From Centrapalus pauciflorus (Eukaryota; Streptophyta; Magnoliopsida; Asterales; Asteraceae), in contig JAANYP010000383.1 in NCBI GenBank assembly GCA_020465985.1, forward strand, positions 764,734 to 828,733: 64,000 nucleotides of DNA, in the 5' to 3' direction. A program made the position numbers and the translations under genes. Below are positions 53,144 through 64,000 of the stretch, in pieces. The notes beneath the pieces were generated by a model. The model saw only the letters and a list, made by a program, of their open reading frames with translations. It ran no database searches and was not told the origin of the DNA. The first letter of the stretch is position 1, and the number at the start of each line of letters is the position of its first letter.

Positions 53144-54988
53144 ATGAAGAGTGTGTTTGTGTTTTTGATCCAATTATGTTCCTTGATATCGGTTCAATGT
53201 GCAAGGAATCACTTTGACCCTCTTAAATTTTTGGAGGTTCAAGGTTTTAAAGAGAGGTATGATCAAGATGCAATATTCGTGGATTTGCATTCGCATTTGC
53301 ATATGGGCTCCCAACATGGTTTGAAGAAGGCTGACAGGATTTCAAGATTACCAGGTCAACCAAGAAGATCAAAATTTAAACAGTACTCAGGATACGTGAC
53401 AGTCGATCCACGTCATGGTAGAGCACTATTCTACTACTTTACTGAGTCACCACATAAATCTTCTAGAAAACCTCTCGTATTATGGCTTAACGGAGGTACG
53501 AACTCATTTAAAGTTTACATGATTTTAGATTTATGATTATACATCCGTTTAGTTGAAAATTAATTATAAAAAATTATTTCAGGACCTGGGTGTTCCTCGA
53601 TTGGAGGTGGAGCGTTGATGGAACTGGGACCATTTAGAGTCAACAAAGATGCTAAAACATTATCAGAAAACAAGTATGCTTGGAATAAAGGTAAAATATC
53701 AGTAATACTCTTTTAAGGTTTTATTTTATTTAGAATTAAGTGAAATTAATAATATATAAAAGAGTCATAACTAGATTTTAATTGTTCAAGAAAAAGAAAA
53801 GGAAGATACAGATTATATTTTGGTAAAGCAAGCAAGCCCAGTATGTGTGCATGGGCTGGACTTGAGGCTGGCACTTGGCAGACCATTTAATACTAACAGC
53901 CTAACAGGGCCAATTTTTGTGGGTCCCTTGTTTAGCTCGTGAGTCGTGACATATAATTTGGAATTGGAATTGTTTTAATTGATATTTAAAATTAAAAAAA
54001 ATAGACAGAAAACTTAATTATATTTTATCAAGATTTTTAATTATACTAATTTGTTATTTCTACTAATTTAAAAATTAATTTAAATTCTAACTATTACTAC
54101 TAATTTACAAATTAATTTATTGAAATTACATTATCACACTAAAAAAAATTAGTTTTAACCAAACACTAAATATTATCTTTAATCTCTTTTTACAAAAACA
54201 TGTTAACAATTAATTTTAATTCCAAGTCATTTGAGTTTTGTTCATGAACCAAACGGCCCCAAATGTTTTTATGTGATTTTTTTGGTGTGATAATGTAGTG
54301 TAATTTTTGTTTAAAAAAATAGATTCTGGTTCAACAAATTATAATAAAATGTGTAGCAATGTTTTAATATAAATTTTACTACACAATTTTATTTTAACAA
54401 TGTCTTAAATAATTATAATCATTATTCCTAAAAACGCTTATCAAAAAATTGGAATAAAGTCACCTTTTTTTTAGTAACAGCATCTTTCATTATTCCAAAA
54501 CCATTTACAGTTTTTTTTTTTAAATTTTAATATATATTTAAAATATTGATTTTATTTAATATTTTAAGATTGATAACAAAAATGTTAGTTTGAACGTTCG
54601 GAGATTCACTAATCTTTTCTTATAACATTTAAATATATTTTTGGCTAAAAAAAGAAATATTTTTGTTTTGACTAGGTATGCATAAATATAAATTTCAAAC
54701 CTGTCCATACTCACTGTAGTAGGTAAAAACAAAAATATTTCGTTTTTTAGCCAAAAATATATTTAAATGTTATAAGAAAAGATTAGTGAATCTCTGAATG
54801 TTTAAACTAACATTAGTTTGTAATGTTAGTCCTTCCGTGTTATTTTTTACCAATAAAATTCTTAAGTAATATACTTGTTTGTTATAAGAAAAGATTAGTG
54901 AATCGTCTTAGTAAAAAATAACTCGGAGAGACTAAATCGCAAAAAAATATAAAAACATGTTGGTTTTTCTAATATTAAATTAAACCCA

Positions 54989-55032
<44 letters not shown>

Positions 55033-56988
55033 CAGTAAAACGAATACACTCATATAAAGTTACTCATAAATCTACATCTTTGTCCACAATATGACTCGAA
55101 CAACCAACATTAAGTTCACCTTAAACAATTCATTAATTAGCAAAATGAATCGCAATTTTGATCAACATATAAAAACAACTTCAGATTATTTTTCAAGATA
55201 TGTTGTATGAAATTCAGAATGTGCAACTCAAATTGATGCAGTGGCTAATATACTTTTCTTGGAATCGCCGGCGGGCGTCGGATTTTCATACTCCAACACA
55301 TCCTCCGACTATGCAACCATCGGCGATTCAGTAACAGCAAAAGATTCATATACGTTTCTGGTGAATTGGTTAGAGAGGTTTCCAGAATACAAAACTAGAG
55401 ATTTTTACATCACCGGGGAAAGCTATGCAGGCCATTACATACCTCAACTTACCGACTTAATCCTTCAAAGCAACAAGAAGGCTAATCGCACCATTATTAA
55501 CCTAAAAGGAATCATGGTAGTTAAGCTTGTGAGAATTAATGTTTGTTTCTTGTTTTGGCAAATTAATTGTTTAATTACCTACAATTTTGATATCATGTTT
55601 TTAGATTGGTAATGCATACATCGATAACGAAACACAAAGGAAGGGAGTACATGACTATTTGTGGTCGCGTTCAATGACTTCCGATGAGATCCATGATGGA
55701 ATACTCGCCAATTGCGATTTCTCATTGAATTCTGGGTTTTCACATGCGTGTAATGCTTACATGAAACAAGAGGATGAAGTTGTTGGAAACATCTATGCTT
55801 ACGATATCTATGCTCCTTTATGTTTGAATGGAACTTCTACTGTGGTAATTAAATTATTTTATTTTTTGGGGAATTGATTTATTTGCACGTACACCGCATC
55901 TTTTTATCATTTATTATACCGACCACAGTTACGACTTATACCTTGTTTGTTTACCTCTTAATTAATGGAATCATTAAGATGTCATTTTACTTTTGAATAA
56001 CTTCCTAATGATTCCATTAAGAAGTAAACAACCAACCCCTTACAAGTGTTAAATCGGTAACATTAGTGGTATATATACAATTAATATACATTGTAAAAAT
56101 ATGTTCTTTTATGAAAATTGGACAAATTTCTTCATCTACATGAGTGTAAAATTTTTTTTTTTTTTTTTTTTATCTTGATTCTTAAGCAGACAACAGGTTT
56201 CGATCCGTGCACTCTAGACTACATAGAAAGTTACTTGAACTTGCCTAAGGTTCAAAAAGCGCTTCATGCTAATCTCACAGGCATTCCCGGACAATGGCAC
56301 GATTGCAAGTAACCACGCTTTCTTGAATCTCAAGTTGTTATGACATTCTAAACACAAATTATTTGTAAAACAAATTAAGAGCCATTTTTAACATTTGTTT
56401 TGTGTTTGTAGTGATTCTACATTTGATCACTGGTATGACCAACCGTCCACCGTCTTGCCAACCATCAAAACTGTCATGTCTAGCGACATCCATGTTTGGC
56501 TTTACAGGTAAATGTCACATTATATATTGTCACATAGCCAAACATTTTTTTTAGATAATTTATAAGTTGGCTATAATATTTTTTTAAATTAAAATATGTA
56601 CCAAGACGTGTCATTTTCATATACGATATGACATTATGATCATCTTTTAAATTGCAGTGGAGACACTGATAGTAGGGTGCCGGTGACAACAACTAAATAC
56701 GCGATCAAGAAACTTAACACAACGATCAAGACGCCATGGTACCCATGGTACTTGAAAGGAGAGGTTAGAAACTGATAACTGTGCAGATATTGAATTAATT
56801 AAATTTGTTTGGTTTTTCATGATTTACTATGTTTTGGTAATCAGGTTGGCGGGTACGTTGTTGGATATGAAAACTTGACGTTTGTGACCATCAGAGGAGC
56901 TGGACACTTCGTACCAAGTTACCAACCTGCTCGTGGGCTCGCACTTTTCAAATCTTTTTTGCGCGGGAAGCCTCCACGCAAAATGTAG
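53144..56988 (+). CDS. SCPL: Serine carboxypeptidase-like protein, tandem copy 2
   Basis: S10-family paralogue of the upstream gene, in the same orientation 5.6 kb away. Eight exons: 53144-53495, 53583-53690, 55242-55516, 55605-55844, 56190-56308, 56412-56507, 56658-56763, 56845-56988. All junctions keep frame; 479 aa. It has an N-terminal signal peptide (hydrophobic VFVFLIQLCSLISVQC). Conserved blocks: RLPGQP, LWLNGGPGCSS, ESPAGVGFSYSNTSSDY, catalytic Ser214 in GESYAGHY, Asp401 in SGDTDSRVP, His453 in GAGHFVP. NxT/S glycosylation sites are scattered (e.g. NLT, NGT, NRT). The WYPWYLKGEVGGY and RGAGHFVP stretches suit the SCPL25-45-like clade. Exon boundaries differ from copy 1: two introns of copy 1 are missing, and two introns here are missing in copy 1. 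Intron 2 (1551 bp) contains a long inverted repeat. Confidence 0.93.
54581..54814. repeat. Long foldback inverted repeat in SCPL copy 2, intron 2
   Basis: Left arm 54581-54670 and right arm 54724-54814 are reverse complements over about 90 bp with about four mismatches, around a loop of about 53 nt. A third partial copy of the right arm (TTATAAGAAAAGATTAGTGAATC) follows at 54882-54904. The intron is transcribed with the gene, so the RNA could fold into a near-perfect hairpin. Possibly a foldback MITE; no TSD was found. Confidence 0.8.
54990..55031. repeat. (TTA)n microsatellite, SCPL copy 2, intron 2
   Basis: About 14 uninterrupted trinucleotide units. Confidence 0.95.
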
Positions 56989-59900
56989 TAGTTTATCCGC
57001 TAGTCGGTTCTTGTTGGCCAAATGATCAAAATGGTGCTTTTGATGGGCAGTTTCTTTAAATCCTGCAATATATAAGCATGTTTATGCCGCTCAACTTATA
57101 TATTATTTTTTTTAATTGTTGAAACTAAACTACCAATTAAAGTAAATTGTTACAAATGGCTTACTGGATCATTTGATCAATTAACCAATTAAACCAATTA
57201 GGTCGCAAACAAACGTCCTAAGAGTTTATTAGGATAAATTTATGACCATACAAATTTCTTAAAATAAGTTGATCTGAAAAAAAAAATTATAACTTTCAAT
57301 CAATTAAATAAATTTATAGTATATTTATTCACAATTTAACATAAAAAATAATGTTGTAATAAATAAAATCACAAATCCAATTTAACATTCTTGAGTCCGA
57401 ATAAAATATAACCAAAATCTTAACCCCGTTTGGAAACCAAATCCAATACCCTCATACCCAATTAAAAGTAAAACTCAATTCTTCATTTAGATTTTAGAGC
57501 ATTCGACCAAACAACCTCATTCATCTAATGGCTAACGATTAGGAGGGAGAGAACAACTAGATGAGTGTGGCTGTGGCTGTGCGTTGAAAAAGAGACATTT
57601 TGTTGGATTAGAAATAAATTTGTAATTGACCGATTCAAAAAGATGAAAAATCATACATATCAGATGTAAAAGTAACTTTTTATTTATAGTCTTTTATCTT
57701 ATTTGATATTCAAATATTATTGTATTACTTTAAATTTAATATACTTATTTGTTGGTCTTTACCTAATCAATCTATTCAATTGAACTATCAAACCGAAAAC
57801 ACAACTAAAAGTTGTGTAAATGAAAACTAAGAATATGGATCCGCCATTGGGTATAGTCTAATTTCCCACATACATGTATAGTATATGAGACACCACTAAT
57901 ACATTAGAAAGGTTTACTAGATTCAACTAGTATATTTGGGTTATAAAAATATCAAAATAAAACTAATAAAAAATATTAATGATTAATGAAGAAAATAATT
58001 ATGAAAACTCTCTTCTTAAGGGAAAAAGGATGAAAAAGTGATTGGAAGCATGAGCAAAAAGGCCTATATAATCACAAAAGATAAAGAGTGAGTATATTCA
58101 TGAGTAAAGGTGTAAAGCCATTTTAAAAGTAGTAAAGTTGTTTCTTGTAACCATGTCTTATGGATCTTGCTTCTTCTAACTTGTATCTAATCTAACACCT
58201 CATTCATTCTATCCAATAATACTCCTAATTAAATATCACACAATACTTCTAATTCTTTCTTAAAATAACTAGAAATTCATATAATTTGCTATCAATTTAT
58301 GGATATATATTATATTAAATGAACAAAAAGTAAAACAAATAAATATAAGAATAGATTTATATATAGCCTTTTTAAGTGATTTAATTAAAAATGTATAAAT
58401 AAGGAGATATTTACTTGAAGATGTTAAATATATGATGTGTATTTTTCCAGTTTGTAGCAAGAAGAGGTTTTGTTAATTAAGAAGAATTCAATTATAAGTT
58501 TCTTATCAAGAAAATAGACAATACATAAAATCATATTACAAAATTACAATACATCACAAAATCAAATTCAATATATATACAACCAAATTCAAATCCATCA
58601 TAAAAACGTATTTCAATACATCACAAAATTAGATTTAAACACATAAGCACAAAATTAGATTCAACAAACAGAATCAAATTCTATAAACAATCACAATAAA
58701 AATCATATTCGAATATTTATCCTTAATTTACAAAACGAAATCAAATTTTCATGTTTTTAAAATAAGATTACAATAAAGATATTACAGGAATACTATATTT
58801 AATAAAAATAAAATAAAATAAACTTGATTTTAGAAACGTCAATCAAATAAATCTTTTTTCATTTTATCATACATACCATGATTCAAAATTCAAATCTTTG
58901 GATTATCTTACATCTCTTTCCCTTCTTCACCCCTAGCAAAGAAAATCGATCACCACCATATTACCACCCTCTAGAACACCGTGTAGTCGACCTCCAGCCT
59001 TGCACCGAGGCTTATAATCGCAGGCCACCACCATGACATTGTCAAATATATCTGGTGCATCGTCGTCGAAGATTAATGATAAACACAAATATCTCATGGA
59101 TGAACATGAATATTTACATCCGTCATTGAAAATATAATGATTAACATGAAGATGAATGATGAATAGTTGAATATAAAGTTTCTGTTGCATCGAAAATCTC
59201 ATTATAAAACACAAAGATCTTATGCTAAAACTCACATTCTCACAATGAACATGAAGTTTTTGGTATATTTTCGACAAAAGCTTCTGTTGTATTGTCATTT
59301 TTATATTTTTGTATGATGCATTGTCATTTTTTATGCATCAAAGATCTCATCATGAACATAAAAATGAATAATGAATAATGAACATGAAGATGAAGATTTT
59401 AGATGAGCATTATGTTTTTAGTGCATCGTCAATTTCCATCAAAGGATAAACATTTTCGTCAAAAAGATTCTAGTAGATTATCATTTTCGTCAAAAGACGA
59501 GTGATGAACATGAAAATGGATGATTTAACATGTAGCATTGGGTGACAGATAATATATCATCAGAATATTATATATATGTGTGTGTAGTATAATGGATATC
59601 TATATGTTTAATTTAAAACTTGTTATAACTAATTATTTATTAAATGAGTTAATAAACAAGTATTAATGTAAATATGATTCCATGCAGATCAATTTTTTAA
59701 TTTTCTATAAATATAAGATTAAAACCCTGATAGGCTGATATATCAAAACTCGAAATAAAATTTAAGGACACCCGGATTTAAACAAAAATTATCCTCAAAG
59801 TTGACCCAGTTCGATTTTTGATATTTCATGCAAAACTTTTATTATTATTATTATTCTGTTTCGGAGAAAAAGAAAAGTACATTCACACTAGCAAATCTAT

Positions 59901-60070
59901 ACACAGCTGGATCGGCTCGGTTCGGCTCGGCTTGTGGTGAGAAGGCGTGGTCCTCCTCATCTTCCTACCCACTTTCTAAATTCTGCAATTCTTCTACATA
60001 TTCATTTGATAAATGTAGAAACCTTTCTCCAACTAATAATCCATCCATCCATCTTCTTCAACTTTCATAC
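56989..60070. other. Intergenic between SCPL copy 2 and the DUF1645 gene
   Basis: No gene recognised. From about 59080 to 59530 there are loosely repeated phrases of the type GATGAACATGAAGATGAAT and TTGCATCGTCAATTT, a diffuse low-copy tandem repeat. An open frame at 58933-59298 (minus) lies in this repeat and is not credible. The DUF1645 leader and promoter lie near the right end; about 59850-60070 is less AT-rich and leader-like. Confidence 0.4.
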
Positions 60071-60931
60071 ATGGAAGTACAGGTGATACCGCCGTCGCCG
60101 GCAGTCGACTTCAACTTCGACAGCGCCTCCACTTCTCCATACGCCACCGCACCATCAAGCCCTCAATTCACCATCCCTTTCACCTGGGAAGAAAAACCTG
60201 GCATTCCCAAACAAAACAACGATGGTAATTGTGAAGAAGAAGAAGATGTAGATAATGACTCAGACTTTGCATTCGGCCACTTGGAGCGACATTCTATCTC
60301 CGCCGCCGACGAGCTCTTCGATTGTGGCAAGATAAAGCCATTAAAACCACCACCGCGTCTGCATTTCTCAAACGATTCACCGAGATCCCCAAAATCGCCA
60401 AAATTACGGTTCAAAGAAGCGTTATCTCCACGGAGTAAGAAGAAGGATTTCGATCCTTTCTCAGAGGCGTTAAAACAAACATCTGGTGAGCAGGATGAAT
60501 ACCAAGAGCATCGCGGACGAGAAGGAAGCAAGGAAACCACCAGACGCAAAGTTTCTCGGTCTCTATCGCCTTTTAGAGTCTCTGATCTGGTGAACAACCA
60601 GAAATCCTCAACGGATGAATCATCATCACCGTGGTACAACAAGTGGAATTTAAAGAATCTGTTACTGTTCCGAAGTGCGTCGGAGGGAAGCGTGACGAGT
60701 AGAAAGGATTCGTCGAAGAAATACACGATGTTGAAGAAGAGCGATCATCATGAGGCGAAGACGTTTAGCTTCAGAAGCACCGACAGCGGTGGTTCAATGA
60801 AGGAGGAGGTGCGGAGGAAGACCACCGTTCCGTACAAATCAGGGTTGATGGGTTGCTTAAGGTTTCATCAAAATGCAGGAAGTGTTCATCATGAGATCTC
60901 CCGAGGGATTAACTCTGTCATGAAACAATGA
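60071..60931 (+). CDS. DUF1645 family protein, intronless
   Basis: Plant-specific family of unknown biochemical function; members have been linked to stress responses and organ growth. A single exon of 286 aa, Ser-, Lys- and Pro-rich and probably largely disordered. Conserved landmarks in order: N-terminal AVDFNFDSASTSPYATAPSS, IPFTWEEKPGIPK, DFAFGHLE, ISAADELFDCGKIKPLKPPP (about 75-95), KNLLLFRSASEGSV, FSFRSTDSGGS, and the C-terminal VPYKSGLMGCLRF. The ATG at 60071 is chosen because the conserved N-terminus starts there. An in-frame ATG at 59828 would add 81 residues of low-complexity leader-like sequence and is disfavoured. An antisense open frame (60163-60726) is a shadow. Localisation is probably nuclear or cytosolic; no signal peptide is seen. 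Confidence 0.88.
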   Translation: MEVQVIPPSPAVDFNFDSASTSPYATAPSSPQFTIPFTWEEKPGIPKQNNDGNCEEEEDVDNDSDFAFGHLERHSISAADELFDCGKIKPLKPPPRLHFSNDSPRSPKSPKLRFKEALSPRSKKKDFDPFSEALKQTSGEQDEYQEHRGREGSKETTRRKVSRSLSPFRVSDLVNNQKSSTDESSSPWYNKWNLKNLLLFRSASEGSVTSRKDSSKKYTMLKKSDHHEAKTFSFRSTDSGGSMKEEVRRKTTVPYKSGLMGCLRFHQNAGSVHHEISRGINSVMKQ

Positions 60932-63590
60932 ATTTAATTAAATCATTAATGATTTCTTCTTATCTTAATTACATATACAGACATACGGAGTGGATTTTTG
61001 AATTTTGTAATACGTGGATCGTCTTCTATGTTGCTGAATCTTGATAATCTTGTTTGTAACTTATGATCGTTACATTTTAAATTCAACGAACTGAATATAT
61101 ATATATATTAACTTATTGTAAAACGATCGTGTGTGCTTCTTGGGTTTGATTTGTTTCTTTCGTAATTTTAGTAACTAAGGCTGCTTTCAGCAGCTTTTAG
61201 AATCTTCAGCTTTTAATTTTAAAAAACGGTATTAAGCATGTAGCACATGTCTTCAAGTGACATTTTGTTCGCCTCTTAAATGACATAATGAATATATATT
61301 TACAATTTAACATAAATATAATATATGCATCTTTTGCGTATGCCAACCCTGAAAATTATAGGGGTGTGGATTTGGTTGCAAGATGAGAATGGTACCTTGT
61401 GTCTCCCAAGTTGTATCATAAGTTGATTATACGGGTTTTTTCTCGCACTTGTATTTAAGAATGACGTAAATACTCTAACAACATTATTGGGTTTTCTTTA
61501 TTATTGCACATGTATGCTTTGTGCATATTCTAGAGAAAAATTTGATGATTCTTAAAACATACACAATATTTGTCGGGCTCAATGCTGACATAAAACTCAC
61601 TAAAGATTATCGGGTTTTTTTCCCTTCAAGATTATGTTTGTATTTATATTCATGAAAAAATAAGTGGATAATTAAAATCTCATATGGAACACTAAACTTA
61701 GAAATTAGGAACCCACTTAGTTATTGATTTGGTCTTTTTTTTTTTTTTTTTAAATGTGGTGGACTTGTAGTCAATGATTATTCCATATTCTAACATGTAC
61801 AAAAGAAAAGGAAAACAATAGGGACCATTAAATTATTTAGTCAATTGTATTCTTATTGAATGTGGAAGTGCTACAAAACAATCCTCCATGTCATTGGTTT
61901 TATGTACGTGGGAAAAGAATATTATTATTATTTTTAATTCAATATTCCATAGAAAATAAAAACACGCAAGCCCACACACATATTAGGATTTTGTAGAGTA
62001 TGAAAACTATCACTCCACCAAATATGTCATTCATTCACACAGCTACTTGTATATTCACATCATTGTTTTTCGTAATTTTTCTTCATAAAAACTTATGATA
62101 TCAATTTATATATTAACTCATAATGCTATTTTATATATTTCTATGTAAAAAAATTAAAAATATTTCATTTTGAGTGGTACTTCTGAATTCTGATATCATA
62201 TGAAAAAGTGATGCTTCCAAAACTTTATATATATACAAATCAAATAAGGGCTCTCCCTATTGATTATTTACACAATATTGAGTGTTTATCATTAATGTAA
62301 TGTATATTTTTTAGTTTTATCTTGATATATATATATTAACTAATATTTTATATATTTTAGTTTTTCTTATCGTTTTCTAGTAGTTTTGAGTAAAATAATT
62401 CCGGATATATTTATCTTTATATGTATTTGGATATTTGAATTTGCATTTTAGATATTTAAATATTTGATTTTATAATAACAAAAAATTAAGAATTTTCGGA
62501 TAATCCGGTATCCAAATCCGAAATTGCAATCCGAAATTTTGGATTCCTATAGCAAAAATCACTATCCGAAAATTCGGAGATCTGGTTTTGGACACCCATA
62601 GTTACATGAGCCAGTACTTGTTAGCATGATCCCAAATATAAACAGCAAAATAAAGAGCATTTAGAGTACAATTAAGTATTCCCAACAGCATTTGAACACA
62701 TATTGGACATATACATCTGTAAGTTGTAGTTTGTCATGTTTACATATTTTAATGTGTTTGGGACATATTTTACGTCTTTGCACATCCTCGTCATTTTGTG
62801 CAGCTTTATGAGCTATTGATGAGTATTTGATACACTTTGTTTTATCGAACATTCAACATTAGCTTTTTTATTCCTTTATTCTACTACTTGGAACTCTTTA
62901 CTTGAGCTTTCTATCTTTTCAATGTGCATACTTGAGATTTGTTGGAAGAGTCATTCCACTAAGCATCTATTTGAGCTTAATCTGATGTGTAACCACTATA
63001 TTGGATCATAATGAAGGAAGCTTAGCTTAACCCGTATGCGGTTGATTCTCGATTTACGTGTGCTGATGTGGTTAACATCTCCTTTTTTGAGTTTTGTCCC
63101 AAAGGATTAGCATGAGCATGATCTTGGGCTATGCACATACAGAAACTATTAGAGACAATTACATATTTACATCTATCATGGACACACAATAAATTCATTA
63201 AGCTTTGTCTACCCATTAGTTGTTTACACTTCTTTAGAAAAGGAAAAGGAGCGGTTGGACCTTTTTAACTAGGTGCATTTTGATAAAGAGGCTTTAGTTG
63301 TAATTAGTAATTACTACCCAATTTATGGTAATTCTATGTTTTGTGCTTTATAAAATGATCGGGTAGCAACATTCGGATGATGTAATAAATTAGATTATAG
63401 AAATATAGAAATCTGGATGGAACTAATGTAGCACATTAGTGCATTTGAACTTGATTCATGTCTTGTGTATTGTAATCATTTCTTAGTTTTATTTATGTAT
63501 TGATGTTTGATTAAATTGTGCTCCTGAGAAGTTTAAGGGACAGGGTCTATCCTATAGATTTGTTTATTTGCTTAACTCCAACAATTCTTA
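60932..63590. other. Intergenic, no gene recognised
   Basis: AT-rich. Near 62480-62602 there are TCCGAA/TTCGGA motifs ending TTTTGGACACCCATA, probably a decayed hAT-like element. Open frames at 62661-62852 and 63022-63216 have no recognisable product. Confidence 0.4.
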
Positions 63591-63894
63591 GGGGGCGTAT
63601 GGTTCGCAGATTTTTTTCTCTGGCATTTGCATTTTTCCAAAGGATTTGCATTATGCAGCATTTGCATTTGTCAGGATTTTGTCAAAGAATCTGCATTATC
63701 TTATAGAAAAAATTTGCTATCTTAAGAATGCAAGTTAACTGTGATTTAAAATCATAGGAGGAGGCTGAGTTATTAAATTACAATGAATGAAGGGATTTAT
63801 GAAGTCCTGAGATTTTAAATCCTTACTGAAATCTGTGAACAAAATACAAGATTTTAAATGCAAATCTCAGGAAATCCGCGAACCAAACGTCCCC
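63591..63894. mobile_element. Harbinger-like MITE, about 305-bp family, copy 2
   Basis: Terminal repeats GGGGGCGTATGGTTCGCAGAT and GCGAACCAAACGTCCCC, with perfect TTA target duplication at 63588-63590 and 63895-63897. Inverted relative to 48925-49230. The preserved TSD assigns this family to PIF/Harbinger. Confidence 0.85.
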
Positions 63895-64000
63895 TTAGGC
63901 TGTCAAGTATCATCTAGATAAAGGATCTTTATCAAGAAGACAATTACTTCATTTTCGACACATCTAAGATAGTATTGGTTCTACTGGGTCCTAAAGTTTA

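Noticed and set aside
59828..60070. N-terminal 81-residue extension of the DUF1645 protein
   Set aside because: It is low complexity (YYYYY, Ser/Asn-rich) and leader-like; the family N-terminus begins at 60071.
60163..60726. 187-aa antisense frame opposite the DUF1645 gene
   Set aside because: The sense strand has all the family landmarks. The antisense frame has no start context or recognisable product.

Overview
The window is nuclear DNA from a eudicot plant. It is very AT-rich, the genes carry GT-AG introns, and the six protein-coding genes match plant families. Long intergenic stretches are filled with small non-autonomous transposons. The sequence alone does not fix the species. I saw no CRISPR array, operon, autonomous transposase or reverse-transcriptase gene, and no gene cluster that looks like a new biological system.

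Genes, left to right: (1) 4813-5903, minus: a KRP/ICK cyclin-dependent kinase inhibitor, 4 exons, 205 aa. (2) 16649-27521, minus: a complete presequence protease (PreP, M16C zinc metallopeptidase of mitochondria and plastids), 19 exons, 1074 aa. (3) 34856-39702, plus: an RBP45/RBP47-type protein with three RRMs, 6 exons, 440 aa. (4) and (5) 42683-47495 and 53144-56988, plus: two tandem serine carboxypeptidase-like (SCPL, S10) genes, 8 exons each, 491 and 479 aa. (6) 60071-60931, plus: an intronless DUF1645-type protein, 286 aa. All six models stay in frame across every splice junction and have start and stop codons. Only the SCPL genes form a functional cluster, a tandem duplication; the others look like unrelated single-gene neighbours.

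The space between genes, and several introns, hold a well-preserved collection of small mobile elements. Many can be delimited to the base by their target-site duplications (TSDs). They include hAT-like MITEs with 8-bp TSDs (8623-8907, 9050-9647, 35999-36457), two PIF/Harbinger-like MITE families with 3-bp TSDs (about 370 bp and about 305 bp), a Mutator-like element with a 9-bp TSD (31200-31869), and small Helitrons inserted between A and T (1663-1953, 6790-7152, 33779-34275, 48088-48324). There are also tRNA-derived SINEs (about 9020-9800, 10681-10836, 46232-46384), a 5'-truncated LINE-like insertion with a 15-bp TSD (32650-32931) and a solo LTR (21044-21359). One hAT element is nested inside a SINE.

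The observations most worth following are: the reciprocal intron presence/absence between the two SCPL paralogues; a 260-bp tandem duplication in PreP that copied a 3' splice site plus 35 nt of exon; a long near-perfect inverted repeat in an SCPL intron; a 1.1-kb degenerate array of 40-50-bp units; and a 39-bp motif duplicated 520 bp apart beside a GTAC palindrome in non-coding DNA.
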